Origin: Reticulitermes speratus
Taxonomy: Eukaryota > Arthropoda > Insecta > Blattodea > Rhinotermitidae
Length of the DNA stretch: 64,000 nt
Direction: 5' to 3'
Assembly: GCA_021186555.1 (NCBI GenBank)
Contig: JAJKFL010000006.1
Span: 6,778,215-6,842,214 of the forward strand
The notes under the pieces were generated by a model. It saw nothing but the letters and a program-made list of their open reading frames with translations. It was not told the DNA's origin and did no database searches. A program made the position numbers and the translations under genes. How positions within the stretch are numbered: position 1 is the first letter of the stretch; each line of letters begins with the position of its first letter. This document shows positions 1 through 8,945 of the stretch, piece after piece.

Positions 1-100
1 GAGTCGACCCCGACCGAAAGGATTATGTCAATGAAAAATTCCAATGACACCATCGGGAATCGAACCGCGGGACTTACGGCTTGTAGCGCAGTGCCCCCTA
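1..100 (-). mobile_element. SINE-A, partial copy cut by window edge
   Basis: Minus-strand copy of the commonest SINE here. It begins inside the body (the GAGTCGACCCC segment matches the middle of full copies such as 40871-41178) and runs through the B-box region near 55-65 toward the tRNA-like head, which is damaged around 91-104. The 3' part lies outside the window. Confidence 0.8.
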
Positions 101-392
101 CGCCATAGTACAAGAGAAAAGTATTATAAGAACATAGGCCTGCTGAAGCGTGGTTTCCGAGTTACGACTCCCCGAAGATTAAAGAAAATTCTCAAAGTGT
201 CCCCCTTGAGCTTCAAACTCAGGACGTTGTACATTTCAACAGTGACTGCCTGACTCGCTGGAAAATTCCAGGTGTCGTAGGAATCACCTCACATCCATTC
301 TGTGTTCGTTGTTGCAAGTCCTGGACGGCACTGCCTGCTGCAGCACAAACAGTAGACTGCAAATTTGCATAGAGATAAAACATTTAAGGGAT

Positions 393-630
393 TTACAGCA
401 GGGAAGGAGCTGGCCATGCTGTTGGTCCACTTCTTCCTATCAGTTCTTCCGGAAACACGTTGTTCAAAAATTCCCGAACTGCAAGAACAAAATGCTGTGG
501 AGCACCATCGTGCATGAATCGTAAATGAATCCTAGTCTGCAGATCCACATCTTGCAACAGCTCTGGAAGGAAGTTTCGTAGGAAGTTGTGGTGAACAGCC
601 ACAGTCAGACGTGGTGGGATAAGTGGGGTA
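393..630 (-). pseudogene. Tc1/mariner-like transposase fragment
   Basis: Minus-strand frame with 'LLQDVDLQTRIHLRFMHDGAPQHFVLAVREFLNN' character, followed by 'IGRSGPTAWP'. The segment FMHDGAP.HF contains the second catalytic Asp of the DDE/D triad, and 'WIGR.GP.AWPPRSPDL' normally follows in this family. Here the frame ends (stop at 393-395) just before the region of the third catalytic residue, and everything upstream of the second Asp except about 35 residues is missing. The apparent start at 665 lies in the arm of the inserted foldback element, so it is not the gene's own start. It is clearly a broken remnant. The same protein family recurs at 61111-61400. Confidence 0.72.
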
Positions 631-633
631 CCA

Positions 634-852
634 GAAGTCTTTAGTTTTTCAACCAATAAATGCACTATTTATTTTAGTTTTTTTTTCACTACTATCGCAG
701 TTAAGTGATAGTGCCAAATGGATAGTGAACAGTGAAGTGTACTTAACAAGGTGCCCCTGATGATGGCCGAGTTACGGCCGAAACATGTGTAGGGTGTAGT
801 GAACAAAAGTTACGAAAATAAAAAGTGCATTTGTTGGTTGAAAAACCAAAGA
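634..852 (+). mobile_element. Foldback element carrying a hammerhead-like core
   Basis: Two arms of about 40 bp are inverted copies of each other (634-676 and 813-852; shared text such as TTTTTCAACCAA.AAATGCAC). Between them lies a hammerhead ribozyme consensus (751-797). The arrangement of arms enclosing a hammerhead matches the other palindromic elements in this window. Its position inside the 137-1000 transposon suggests a younger insertion. Assignment to a Penelope-like retroelement rests on the known association of minimal hammerheads with that group. Confidence 0.62.
751..797 (+). ncRNA. Hammerhead ribozyme candidate HHR-1 (complete core)
   Basis: All conserved parts are present in order: CTGATGA at 757-763; stem II GGCCG/CGGCC with loop AGTTA (765-779); GAAA at 780-783; a two-pair stem III (AC with GT) around a four-base loop (784-790); cleavage triplet GTA ending at 791; and stem I formed by CCC (754-756) with GGG (792-794), extended by three G.U pairs. 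The predicted cut follows position 791. The 1-2 bp stem III is typical of hammerheads described in Penelope-like elements and predicts weak activity as a monomer. No activity is shown here. Confidence 0.72.
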
Positions 853-1290
853 TTAATGTTAAGATGCACGGTGAACACAAAGTCAAAATTACCACAAGTT
901 TGTCTGTCGCAGTGCCTGCACGGAAATTTAAGGTGGATACTTTGAGGAATTACTGTAATCGTCAGGGGGCCGTCACTCGGAAACCACGCTTCAGAAGGCC
1001 TATATTCATATGAAAATTTTTATGCTTTTGTGATGTAGATTCACCGTGCCTGTTCGTTCACTCTGGACGTATATGGGATGTTTCTGAACTACATTGCTCC
1101 TCTATGTTCAGGGTCGACGCAGAAGAGTGTAGTCTATTGACATATTGGTGGCACATGTTTCGGCAGTGATATCAATATTCACTGCCAACCTTCAGCTTCT
1201 AAAGACGGATCTGTTAGTTCGGAAATCACAACAGTATCAAAAGCGATGTTTGGATCGCAAGGGCGCATTGTCTTACGTTTCACAGGTCTT

Positions 1291-1584
1291 TTTTTTTTAT
1301 GGAGAAGGGCCCCGCAGCAGATGCTACGGACGCACCGCAGGCTTAAGGGTTATTGTATAATCCTGCGAAGAAGATGAAGAGAAAGGCGATCAGTTTTTTT
1401 TTATTTTTCCTTGAAATGGATACCGGTGGAATGAAACTGACAGAGGGAAACCGAAGTACTCGGGGGGAAAACCTGTCCCAGTGCCACTCTATCCACCACA
1501 AATCCCACATGGACTGACCCGGGATCGAACCTGGGCCTCCGTGGTGGGAGGCCGGCGACTAACCGCCTGAGCCATGACACGGCC
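1291..1584 (-). mobile_element. SINE-E, full copy with target duplication
   Basis: tRNA-headed SINE on the minus strand. The head (about 1500-1584) has a box A like TGGCTCAGGCGGTTAG and box B GGTTCGATCCC; the body includes CTGTCCCAGTGCCAC on the plus strand; the 3' end is A-rich (T run at 1288-1298). A perfect 12-bp duplication TTCACAGGTCTT flanks it at 1279-1290 and 1585-1596, which proves retroposition and fixes both ends. Other copies are at 38600-38892, 42772-43050 and 62338-62520. Confidence 0.88.
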
Positions 1585-1596
1585 TTCACAGGTCTT

Positions 1597-2339
1597 ACAC
1601 GTTTCGTTTTCCTCAGTTTCTTGTTGCCTTCTAAATTTGTGAAGGGAAGAGACAAAATTGCCTGATATCCGAAACGAAATTTGTCCTTTGCTTTTTCCCC
1701 AGCAAGCCAACTTGACGTCAGCTGTCAGCACGTCAGCGGATTAATGACGGGCGTACAGAATTTGTTGACGTATCAGTGCGCTCGGTTGTACACTTTTAAT
1801 TATAACTGTGAGTTAGCTCAAGTACATGAATAGAGGCAAGGAAAGGAGCAGAAAGGTCAAAGAAGGATCGATGAAGCAGTTTAAGGTACTGGTAAGGGGG
1901 GGGGGGGTATTGCTGGGAATGAGGGAGAAAGAATAAGAAGAAGACTGATCGATCGTTCCTTGTGTTATATACACAAGAAGGAATAATTGGCATTCATCGC
2001 TCAAAAAATGGAGGGCGCACGAAATGGGTGGAAGGAAGACGTTGTTGGCCCTTGACGCACGAGAGACTAATATAATAGGGGATGAAGTGGGGCGAAGGTG
2101 AAGACAGTAAATTGTTAATTTTGTTAGGGTGAAGTTGGAAGTATCAGTTATTGTTTGCATGGCGTGTGAGTGATGACCAGTGGCGGTTACAGTGGTGCGT
2201 AAACAGTTTGATTCTTTTATTATCCGTACTGTTGACTGTATTCCTCTCAATATTTTGCCATTTACTTCTATTGTCTCTTAGGACCATTTTTACGGCCCCA
2301 TCCAGGTTAGCCTGCTTCCTTTGGCTCGTCTCCTCCGAT
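1597..2339. other. No recognisable feature
   Basis: AT-rich and mixed sequence with a G run (about 1897-1906). The longest minus-strand open frame (1813-2250) has low-complexity composition and no family resemblance that I recognise. I see no RNA gene or repeat end here. Confidence 0.5.
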
Positions 2340-2765
2340 CGTCTGTTTCAGCCCTTTTCAAGGCCACATGATGTCAGTCAACCAGCATTACCAACTTCAT
2401 CTGGCGTCTGCCAAGGGCACAACTGTGCACCGCCTTTCTGAGCCACGCAGTGCCAGCCAACTAACATCGCCAATTAGCTGCTCTCGTGTGACGGTACTTG
2501 TACGGCCCTTTTGAGGGCCACACAGTGGAGGTCAGCTAACAGCGCCAACATTAGTTGGTCCCATGCGAGTTCATTACTGTACGGCCCATTTTAGGGCCAC
2601 ATAGTGCCAGCAAGATAACATCGCCAAAATTAGCTGGTCTCGTGCGAGTTAATTACTGTACAGCCCTTTCGAGGGCCACGCAGTGCCAGTCAACTAACAG
2701 CGCCGACATTAGCGCGTTTCCTCGGAGGACACTGTACGGCCCTTCTTAGGGCAACGTACTGCCTG
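2340..2765 (+). repeat. Tandem array, ~78-bp unit, each with a histone-3'-end-like stem-loop
   Basis: About five and a half diverged units. Stem-loop centres begin at 2350, 2429, 2504, 2583, 2662 and 2738, so spacing is 75-79 bp. The best unit reads GGCCCTTTTGAGGGCCACA: a six-pair stem GGCCCT/AGGGCC with a four-base loop and a following CCACA, close to the histone mRNA consensus (GGYYCT-TTTC-ARRRCC then ACCA). Between stem-loops the units share 'GTGCCAG.CAACTAACA.CGCCAA' and 'TCGTGCGAGTTAATTACTGTAC' in parts. No histone reading frame is attached. Confidence 0.8.
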
Positions 2766-2812
2766 TCTCACTCCACTCAAAACGATTAAACTTGTTAGCG
2801 TAGACACACTTT

Positions 2813-2945
2813 CATTTCGAGATCTGAGGTCCTCACAGCGGTTTTAGGGATGAGAAAAGTGTCTTTCCCCTTGCCGGTAATCGAATCCCGGATTGTTTAT
2901 CCCGTAGCTTACCCACTATACCGACTGAGCTATCGAGACGAGTAG
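2813..2945 (-). mobile_element. tRNA-headed SINE (SINE-D-like), 5' part
   Basis: On the minus strand a tRNA-like head is seen with A-box TAGCTCAGTCGGTATAG and B-box-like GGATTCGATTACC, followed by a body like SINE-D (AAGGGGAAAGACA...). Missing tRNA acceptor pairing and the SINE-type body argue against a true tRNA gene. The 3' half is absent. Confidence 0.6.
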
Positions 2946-3513
2946 GTCTACGTGTGACCTGGGTTGCCATGTTTTCCAGGGCTCTTGACTTTTGATTACA
3001 TTACATAATAGAAGATTGTTTCTTAGGCTTTGCACACCACTTAAAGAGATTATCTTTGTTTGTTTCAGGTAAACGCTACGCGACTTTAATGAATGGGCTG
3101 ATGAGCGCAGCTGAAGGAGAGCTTAGTCACGTAAGATGCGTTACTTGCTTTTGTTACGACAGCGATGTGGTGCGTGTCGCAGATGGGACACTTCCGAATG
3201 GTGAATGCCTGCCTGTCTTGTGGGCTGTATTGCATCGTGGTGCCATCCGTGTAGTTACGAAGAGTAGCGGCAGGTAGAAACGAAATAGCTCGTGTGATCA
3301 AGAAATTTTCCCGCCCTTTATTAGGCCATCCTGTCTGCGCCGTCGCATTTTGTCTCTGTAGGTTCCATTTTAATATTATTCTCGCAACTTTGCATGGTGT
3401 TTCCAGGTGTTCATTTCTGGTTTTTTAGATCAACATTTTCAATTAATTTTTTATCTCTACCACGAGTGTGTACAAGTAGCTACATTTAGATTTTGTGTTT
3501 GTAGCTGAGAGGT

Positions 3514-3534
3514 GTAGGTAGGTAGGTAGGTAGG
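3514..3534. repeat. (GTAG)n microsatellite
   Basis: Five tandem GTAG units. Confidence 0.9.
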
Positions 3535-3584
3535 TGTACGTAGTAGTTGTTAACTACAAGTACAAGATAGTGTTCACTAGAGCC

Positions 3585-3825
3585 CGGTGTGAGCCTTGGC
3601 CTTCTTGAGGAGTTACGGCCCTCTGTTTTGTAACCTCGACACTATAGGATGAGTGGTTAGCCTCACGTTCCGACCGTTTTACTGCCGAAGCATGACCCAC
3701 CAGTACCCATTGTTTAGTAGGTTGGATGGGCCCAGGGTCCTTCGAATGTGAAGGGAGAAATCTCTGTCTTCGCCATGAATCGAACCCCGATACGTTGATA
3801 ATGTAGGTAGCCCACACACATTTCT
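3585..3825 (-). mobile_element. SINE-D, diverged copy
   Basis: Minus-strand match to the SINE-D body (on the plus strand: '...TTTTGTAACCTCGACACTATAGG', then a 'CCGACCGTTTTACTGCCG' segment equal to 'CCGGCCGCTTTACCCCCGG', then 'GGGCCCAGGGTCC'). The tRNA-like head lies around 3765-3825 with a B box ATGAATCGAACCCC on this strand. No clear target duplication. Confidence 0.65.
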
Positions 3826-3829
3826 TACA

Positions 3830-4920
3830 GATCATCGGTCGACAGTATAAATACCAAACACACACGCATATGTGGGAATGGTGTGTCAGCTGTTACGCGG
3901 TATATTACCCCGTGCATTTCCAACCTTTGCACTGGATGAAGGCGGCAAAGTGAGCCTGATACGACAGTCGCGTTTCCCTTCGTACGTACCTCGCATATTT
4001 TCTGTCTTGTTCCACCTTAACTTTGCCTTGTGTCAGACGATGTATGCTTCAAGTGCGTTGGCAGGTTCGGTTAAGCCTGTAGTTACTTCGTTCTCGCTTA
4101 TAATGTGCGGTTTCTGGAAGGAAAAAAAAACATGGCTGCTGCTGAAGAGAGATTAATTGGTTTCTCGCTCTCGCTTCTTTGAGGAGGAGTGGAGGAATTG
4201 TATAATAATGCTGCATGAACTTCAGTGGCAAGTTAAACACTAAACTTTGGAGAGTTTTATACGTAATTGAAACTACCCTAATGTGTAAGTATTACACTTC
4301 CCTTCTCTCCTTTCATGTAGCATGGAATGGAACGTAATTATTTGCATGCCTGAAATTATTCTGCGAGGAAAACGACACAAAGGAGGGAACTGTCTTTATA
4401 CCGTGTTGAGTATTTGTGACGGAATGTGAATACCAAAGCTGTGATATAATTAGGCTACCTGTTTGATTGTTTGATTGTTTGCTGTGGTCAGAATCTACCG
4501 TGTCGTGACTACATGGCGGATAATTCGTAATAGTTTGAATACTGCGAATATAATTCGTTGTTTGTTCCATGCAGCTTGTGATGAGTACAATTTGTGAAGG
4601 CCGGTACTCTTTACGGCGCGTTTACCGGTATAAGGTGAGCCGGAGTAGGTCATTCAGTAGAGCGAATCTGCCCAGTACAATTCTAAGAGTGCTAGCTGCT
4701 ACACCTACCTGTTCGCTCCGATGTTAAGTGTTTAGCTTTCGATTTTAGCGTGCGTGTGTGTGTGTTTATTCTATGTTAATAATTCCCAGCTTTTTACATC
4801 TGTGAGTCTCTCAGGTCATTATGGCAAAAAACGCAGTCCCGTCACAGTAAAGGCAAAGCTTGTCTTTCCAAGAATTTAATTTTACAGTTATGTATATTTT
4901 AGTATTACGATATTCATCGT
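3830..4920. other. No recognisable feature
   Basis: Mixed-composition sequence with short low-complexity patches (TGTTTGATTGTTTGATTG near 4470, a short GT run near 4752). No open frame in it resembles a known family. Confidence 0.45.
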
Positions 4921-4923
4921 TAA

Positions 4924-5190
4924 TGGGGAGCCTGGACGGCTCAGTGGGTAAAGTGAAGGGATGGACAACGCAGGGATCGTGGTTCGATTCTTGCTAGTTT
5001 CAAGACGTGTTTCTCATTTGTATAGCGTCCAGACCGTCTCTGGGGCCCACCGAATATCTTATTTAGTGGTTATCTGGGACTCTTTCCTCAGGGTGTAGCT
5101 GGCCATTCACGTCCCCATATATTGCCAAGTGTAAGAATATATGGCGCCATGACTCCACTCCCGTATATGCCGTCGTGTTGTGGTCTTAAT
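4924..5190 (+). mobile_element. SINE-D, diverged full-length copy
   Basis: Head GGGAGCCTGGACGGCTCAGTGGGTAA with a B box GGTTCGATTC near 4981, then 'CCAGACCGTCTCTGGGGCCCACC', 'GGGTGTAGCTGGCC' and a 3' region 'CTCCACTCCCGTATATGCC' equal to the consensus 'CTACTCCCCCTATATGCC'. Order of segments matches the cleaner copy at 42495-42771. Confidence 0.72.
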
Positions 5191-5299
5191 TAAACTTAAT
5201 TTTACACTGTGCGGCGGAATTCTATGCTGTCAGGTGTTTACGTATGAATCTGACACCAGAACTGTAGGTATAGTAATGGAAGAACTTTGTACTTATGTA

Positions 5300-5550
5300 A
5301 TAATAATAACCATGGCTCGACAGCCCTATATGGGCTTGGGCCTCCTCTTTCCGAGGTTACTTGGTCTTGTGCATTTGTGGCAGTGAGTGACCAGCCCACT
5401 GGCCGCGCTGTTCGACTCAATCCTGATGTGACTACCAGAGCCATTGGCAGGCAGACAGGAGACTTGGGTGAGAAATGGCCGCTGAATTTTGCTTACGAGC
5501 ATTACTAGTTCTGTTCATGCCCGTAAGGTTCTTTTACATGCCGTAAATCT
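5300..5550 (-). mobile_element. SINE-C, 5'-truncated, abutting a SINE-A
   Basis: Minus-strand copy. The 3' end is the (AAT)n-CCATGGCTCGACAGCCC block at 5300-5330 (plus-strand view). The body matches 34427-34820 up to CATGCCGTAAATCTA, and then stops at 5550 where a plus-strand SINE-A begins. The tRNA head (expected beyond 5550) is missing on the far side of that SINE-A, so this is a truncation or chimeric junction and not a simple insertion. Confidence 0.8.
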
Positions 5551-5551
5551 A

Positions 5552-5825
5552 TGGGCACGCGGTGGTGCAGTTGGTTGAGGCACTGCGCTACAAACCGGAA
5601 CGTCGCGGGTTCGATTCCCGATGGTGTCACTGGAATTTTTCATTGGCATAATCGTTCCGGTCGCCCTCAGCCTCTAACAGAAATGAGTACCAGGAATCTT
5701 TCCCGGTGCGTAGGGCTGACAACCTTACCACCTTCATGTGCCGATTGTCTAAAAAATCTGGGAGCCTCAACCTCCTGGAACCCTAAGGGCCTGTCCAGGC
5801 CTGTAATGGGATTGCTTTACCTTTA
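5552..5825 (+). mobile_element. SINE-A, near full-length
   Basis: Head GGGCACGCGGTGGTGCAGTT carries box A; box B GGTTCGATTCC is at about 5608-5618; then GGAATTTTTCATTGGCATAATC, 'CCTCCTGGAACCCTAAGGGC' and the tail AATGGGATTGCTTTACCTTT. A block of about 30 bp that includes 'ACTATGGCCCTGGGG' and another that includes the 'GGGGGTAAAGGCGGCC' text are missing relative to 40871-41178. Confidence 0.88.
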
Positions 5826-6084
5826 TCTGAAGAGGAAACAGAAACTCCGATCCTGAAGCAGATTTAGGGCTTTCAGCTGGTAGGATAATGAGTTGGACTT
5901 GAATTTTTCGTGGCGGTGACTCTTTGTTGTCATCATCTAGGACCAATCCGTAACTATTAACAGCTCTGCAACAGACAGCGTTCTTCACTGTCTTGCTGTG
6001 ATGACGTCACATCAGACCTTACCCACCAACCACTAAGATTAAGGTAGCATATTCCTTCCAGACGTTGGTGAATTTCAATTAGAT

Positions 6085-6335
6085 AATCAGGATACGGGAT
6101 GGACGGTCCGGGTTTCGACTCCCGTTAGGGGAAAGATTTTTTTCTTCTCCAAAACGTCCTGACCGGCTCTGGAGCTCACCTGCCACCTATTCAGTGGGTA
6201 CCGGTGTTCTTTTTTGGGTGTAATGCGGCCGAGGCGTGAAGTTGACCACTCACCTCGATGTAGCCGAGGTTAAGAATGGGTGGAGCTATACCTCGACTCC
6301 CCCTATATGCCTTCATGGCGTTGGCAGGGACTCAT
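6085..6335 (+). mobile_element. SINE-D copy
   Basis: Partial head (GGGATGGACGGTCCGGGTTTCGACTCCC; box B near 6108), then 'CGTCCTGACCGGCTCTGG', 'TATTCAGTGGGTACCGG', 'GAAGTTGACCACTCACCTC' and the 3' 'TCCCCCTATATGCCTTCATGGCG'. Good agreement with 42495-42771; box A is worn. Confidence 0.8.
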
Positions 6336-6689
6336 AGAGACTCACTACGTTGTGTCTGTCCGTAGTTTTGGCTCTTAGGGCGCGAAAAGGTTAATACAGG
6401 TTGCTGTGTAGTGCTACAGAATCCAGGCGGTGTGTTTGACGCCTATGTCTCGCATTATGTTCTGAATGTGAGAATAGCAGACAGGTCTTTGTTCCCTTTC
6501 TTTGAGTTCTCAGCCTTTCGTGCCTGGTACGTACGTAGTTTTCTTTCTCTTCGTTATGCTGCGGACATTCTTACGGCGGTGGCCGTGGCAGTGCTGGGAA
6601 TAACAGGTTGTGTGCTTGTTTACCGCAGACGAGACAAGGCAGTCTTTGTTACTATTTTACACGAAGTTTCCAAAATATATCTTTAAAAA

Positions 6690-7205
6690 TTTAAATGGCA
6701 GAGTGTATCTCATGTTTTGTATGGGTGTGAAACTTGGTCTGTCACACTGAGGGAGGAACATAGGCTGAGGGTGTTCGAGAATAGGATGCTGAGGAGCATA
6801 TTTGGACCTAAGAGGGACGAGGTAATGGGGGAGTGGATAAGACTACATAACGAGGATCTTAATGATCTGTACTCAACACCAAATATTATTCGGGTGATCA
6901 AATCAAGAAGAATGAGGTGGGCGGGGCATGTAACACGTATGGGTGAGGGGAAAGGTGCATACAGGATTTTGGTGGGGAGACCTGAGGGAAGGAGACCACT
7001 TGGAAGACCCAAGCGTTGAAGGGAGGATAATATTAAAATGGATCTTCAAGAAGTGGGATGGGGGGCATGGACTGGATTGATATGGCTCAGGATAGGGACA
7101 GGTGGCGGGCTGTTGTGAATGCGGTAATTAACCTGCGTGGAATTTCTTGACTAGCTGAGGACCTGTTAGCTTCTCAAGAAGGACTCTGCTCCATGGAGTT
7201 AGTTA
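6690..7205 (+). mobile_element. LINE-X, 3'-terminal fragment
   Basis: The 3' end of a non-LTR retrotransposon. The coding part (6690-7019) reads 'MYGCETWSVTLREEHRLRV' and '[19 protein letters not shown]', the typical region after the reverse transcriptase palm. Noncoding 3' sequence follows to 7205, with 'GGAATTTCTTGACTAGCTGA', 'AGGACTCTGCTCCATGG' and a GTTAGTTAG-like end. 5' truncation is normal for LINEs. Clade (RTE/Jockey-like) is uncertain from this piece. Relatives: 16978-17085, 18230-18460, 29523-29897, 30020-30160, 33822-34078, 51852-51974. Confidence 0.85.
6717..7019 (+). pseudogene. LINE-X reverse transcriptase C-terminal remnant
   Basis: An uninterrupted 100-residue frame. It begins with the 'YGCETW' motif that follows the RT domain, then 'LRVFENRMLRSIFGPKRDEV', '[16 protein letters not shown]', and '[16 protein letters not shown]' before a stop at 7017-7019. 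In related elements the frame continues '[10 protein letters not shown]...', and those codons are recognisable just after this stop in another frame, so the copy is broken. The start Met is internal. Confidence 0.82.
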
Positions 7206-7737
7206 GTGTGTAACTCATGTTTCAGCGTAAGATTTGGACGTGAATTGTGTAACCTCACTGGTTTCGTTCGCTTGAGGTGTCCAGTAGTTGCCAGTGTGTT
7301 TTGAACAACGGTCTCGTCCAGCATTGCCTTGTTTTTATAATGTTTAGCTTCTCTGTGTGCTCTGAGGATAGGGTGTTCGCGCGGCCACCGTCTGACTTCA
7401 TCGCTGTAAAGCACAGTGGTAACTTTCAGTGTTACGCGTTTCGGCTGCACTGTCTCTGTACCTGTTGCGTACGATTCTCACAGTATACGACTAATATGTC
7501 TATACAGCACCTAAAACGGTAGGGTCTTTTAATGGACACAGCGTGTTCTTCGTGAGGCAGAAGATGTCTGTAGGGTTCACTAAGAGTCACCACTATTTCT
7601 CAGTCTTTATGGTAACGCGGAACCCAACGCACAGCTCCTGGTGACATGTAAAGTTCGAATATTTGCGACACACATACGTACTTCAAATCTTTTTAAAAGA
7701 AACTTTATTAAGTCGATGTAAAAATTAATTACAAGAA

Positions 7738-7960
7738 TTGCCTAGATGGTATAGTTACTGTCTGCGGGCTGAACGGTACGGGTTTTGAGTTTCAGCAGGG
7801 GTAAGAGACTGTCCTCACTGGCTGTGGGGCCAACCCAGCCTGTTTATTCAGTGGCTACCGGCGGTGAAGTGGCCGGGGCCTGAAGCTGACCACTTACCTC
7901 CATCTAGTGTCGAGGTTATTGATGAGTAGAGCTCTGCCTCTACTGCCCATATGTTCTTTT
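7738..7960 (+). mobile_element. SINE-D, diverged copy
   Basis: Worn head 'TGCCTAGATGGTATAGTTACTG' with B-box-like GGGTTTTGAGTTTC, then 'GGGGCCAACCCAGCCTGTTTATTCAGTGGCTACCGG', 'GGCCGGGGCCTGAAGCTGACC' (in parts) and 'ATCTAGTGTCGAGGTTA'. 3' end decays near 7960. Confidence 0.7.
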
Positions 7961-8144
7961 ATCACGTGGACATGGACAACTATACTTCCCTTTAATGTGA
8001 TGACAAAAATGACCTCGGAGACCCCGTGGCCATGTCTCGCGGTCCTGTGGGAATCTGCGGACCACACTTTGAGAACAACGACGACATACACACGGCGTCA
8101 CGTCCCACATGACACTAATGTTCCCAGTATCGCCGTGAGGGGAG

Positions 8145-8358
8145 GTGGTGACATAGCGTAGTCGGTATAGTGGTTTGGCTGCGGGCTCTTTGACAGAGGG
8201 GATTGCAGTTCGGTTACCGGCAAGGACAAGATATATTTCTCTTATCTAAACAATACAGGCAGGTCTGGGGCCTGGCCGGGCTCCAATTCTGTGAGTGCCA
8301 GGGATTCCGTCCAGTGGATTAAAGCGAGCGGCCGGGGCGTGAAGCTGAGTCCGGCACT
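8145..8358 (+). mobile_element. SINE-D, diverged copy
   Basis: tRNA-like head ACATAGCGTAGTCGGTATAG at about 8149 with B-box-like CAGTTCGGTTACC, followed by 'GGCAGGTCTGGGGCC', 'GATTCCGTCCAGTGG' and 'GCGGCCGGGGCGTGAAGCTGA'. Its 3' quarter is missing. Confidence 0.65.
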
Positions 8359-8445
8359 GAACCCGATGGTTTCTTTGCAGTGTTGTTGCAAGGATGTATG
8401 TTACGTTATTTTTCAGAATTCGATGCGTGTACTGAATATACGTCC

Positions 8446-8692
8446 GATCCCAGTGGCCGTGCGGTCTAAGGCGTGGGTCTGCGGCCGCTCGCTTACTAGG
8501 ATTGTGGGTTCGAATCCCACCGGGGGCATGGATGTCTGTCTGTTGTGAGTGTTGTGTGTTGTCAGGTAGAGGTCTGTTCGACGGGCTGATCACTCGTCTA
8601 GAGGAGTCCTACCGAGTGTGGTGTGTCTGAGTGTGATCGTGAGGCCTCGATACTGAGGAGGCGCTGGTACACTAGGGGCTGTTCAGCCATGG
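8446..8692 (+). mobile_element. SINE-B, near full-length
   Basis: Head CCAGTGGCCGTGCGGTCTAA resembles a Leu/Ser-type (type II) tRNA A box; box B GGTTCGAATCC is at about 8508-8518. The body has 'CACCGGGGGCATGGATGTC', 'AGAGGAGTCCTACCGAGTG' and 'GATCGTGAGGCCTCGA'. The 3' end is AGGGGCTGTTCAGCCATGG, the tail motif it shares with SINE-C. Other copies: 23757-24018, 24714-24974, 28836-29087, 40050-40172, 58150-58405. Confidence 0.86.
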
Positions 8693-8709
8693 AAGTAGTA
8701 CTGAATACA

Positions 8710-8945
8710 CGTTGGGGTTGTTTTACGCCTCACTTGTTTGTTATACGCCTTTTTTGCTTTAACGTATCTTACCAGTCTACATCACTCCTTAATTAGCGCT
8801 CTCTCTTTCGGTTCAAGGCCCTTTGGCTAGCTGCTTTCCATTACGCTAACCCCTTATTTCTGATAGGAATATCATTCTTGATTTATGCCTTTTTTATTTA
8901 CGCCCAATTTTTTTCAGGAACTAAACTAGGGCGTAAAGCAAGGTC
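8710..8945. mobile_element. Possible DNA transposon remnant with short inverted ends
   Basis: TTGTTTTACGCCTCA near 8719 and its imperfect inverse near 8928-8942 (TTGCTTTACGCCCTA when reversed) bound about 230 bp. Internal ACGCCTTTTTT and AAAAAAGGC-like text also repeats. No clear target duplication and no second copy in the window, so this is tentative. Confidence 0.25.

Larger units (their letters stand above)
137..1000 (-). mobile_element. Tc1/mariner-type DNA transposon remnant with ~100-bp inverted repeats
   Basis: A long terminal inverted repeat is visible: the left end starts GGCCTGCTGAAGCGTGG at 137, and its reverse complement closes at 1000; similarity continues about 100 bp inward with decay. 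Both ends abut TA (135-136 and 1001-1002), the target duplication of the Tc1/mariner superfamily. Inside, the minus strand encodes a DDE-transposase piece (393-630). A separate foldback element with a hammerhead-like core (634-852) sits within it, probably as a later insertion. Length is about 860 bp including that insertion, so most of the transposase has been lost. Family membership is inferred from TA and the protein piece. Confidence 0.72.

Noticed and set aside
2340-2765. Histone gene cluster remnant
   Set aside because: Stem-loops are histone-like, but no histone codons lie upstream in any frame and the unit is only ~78 bp.
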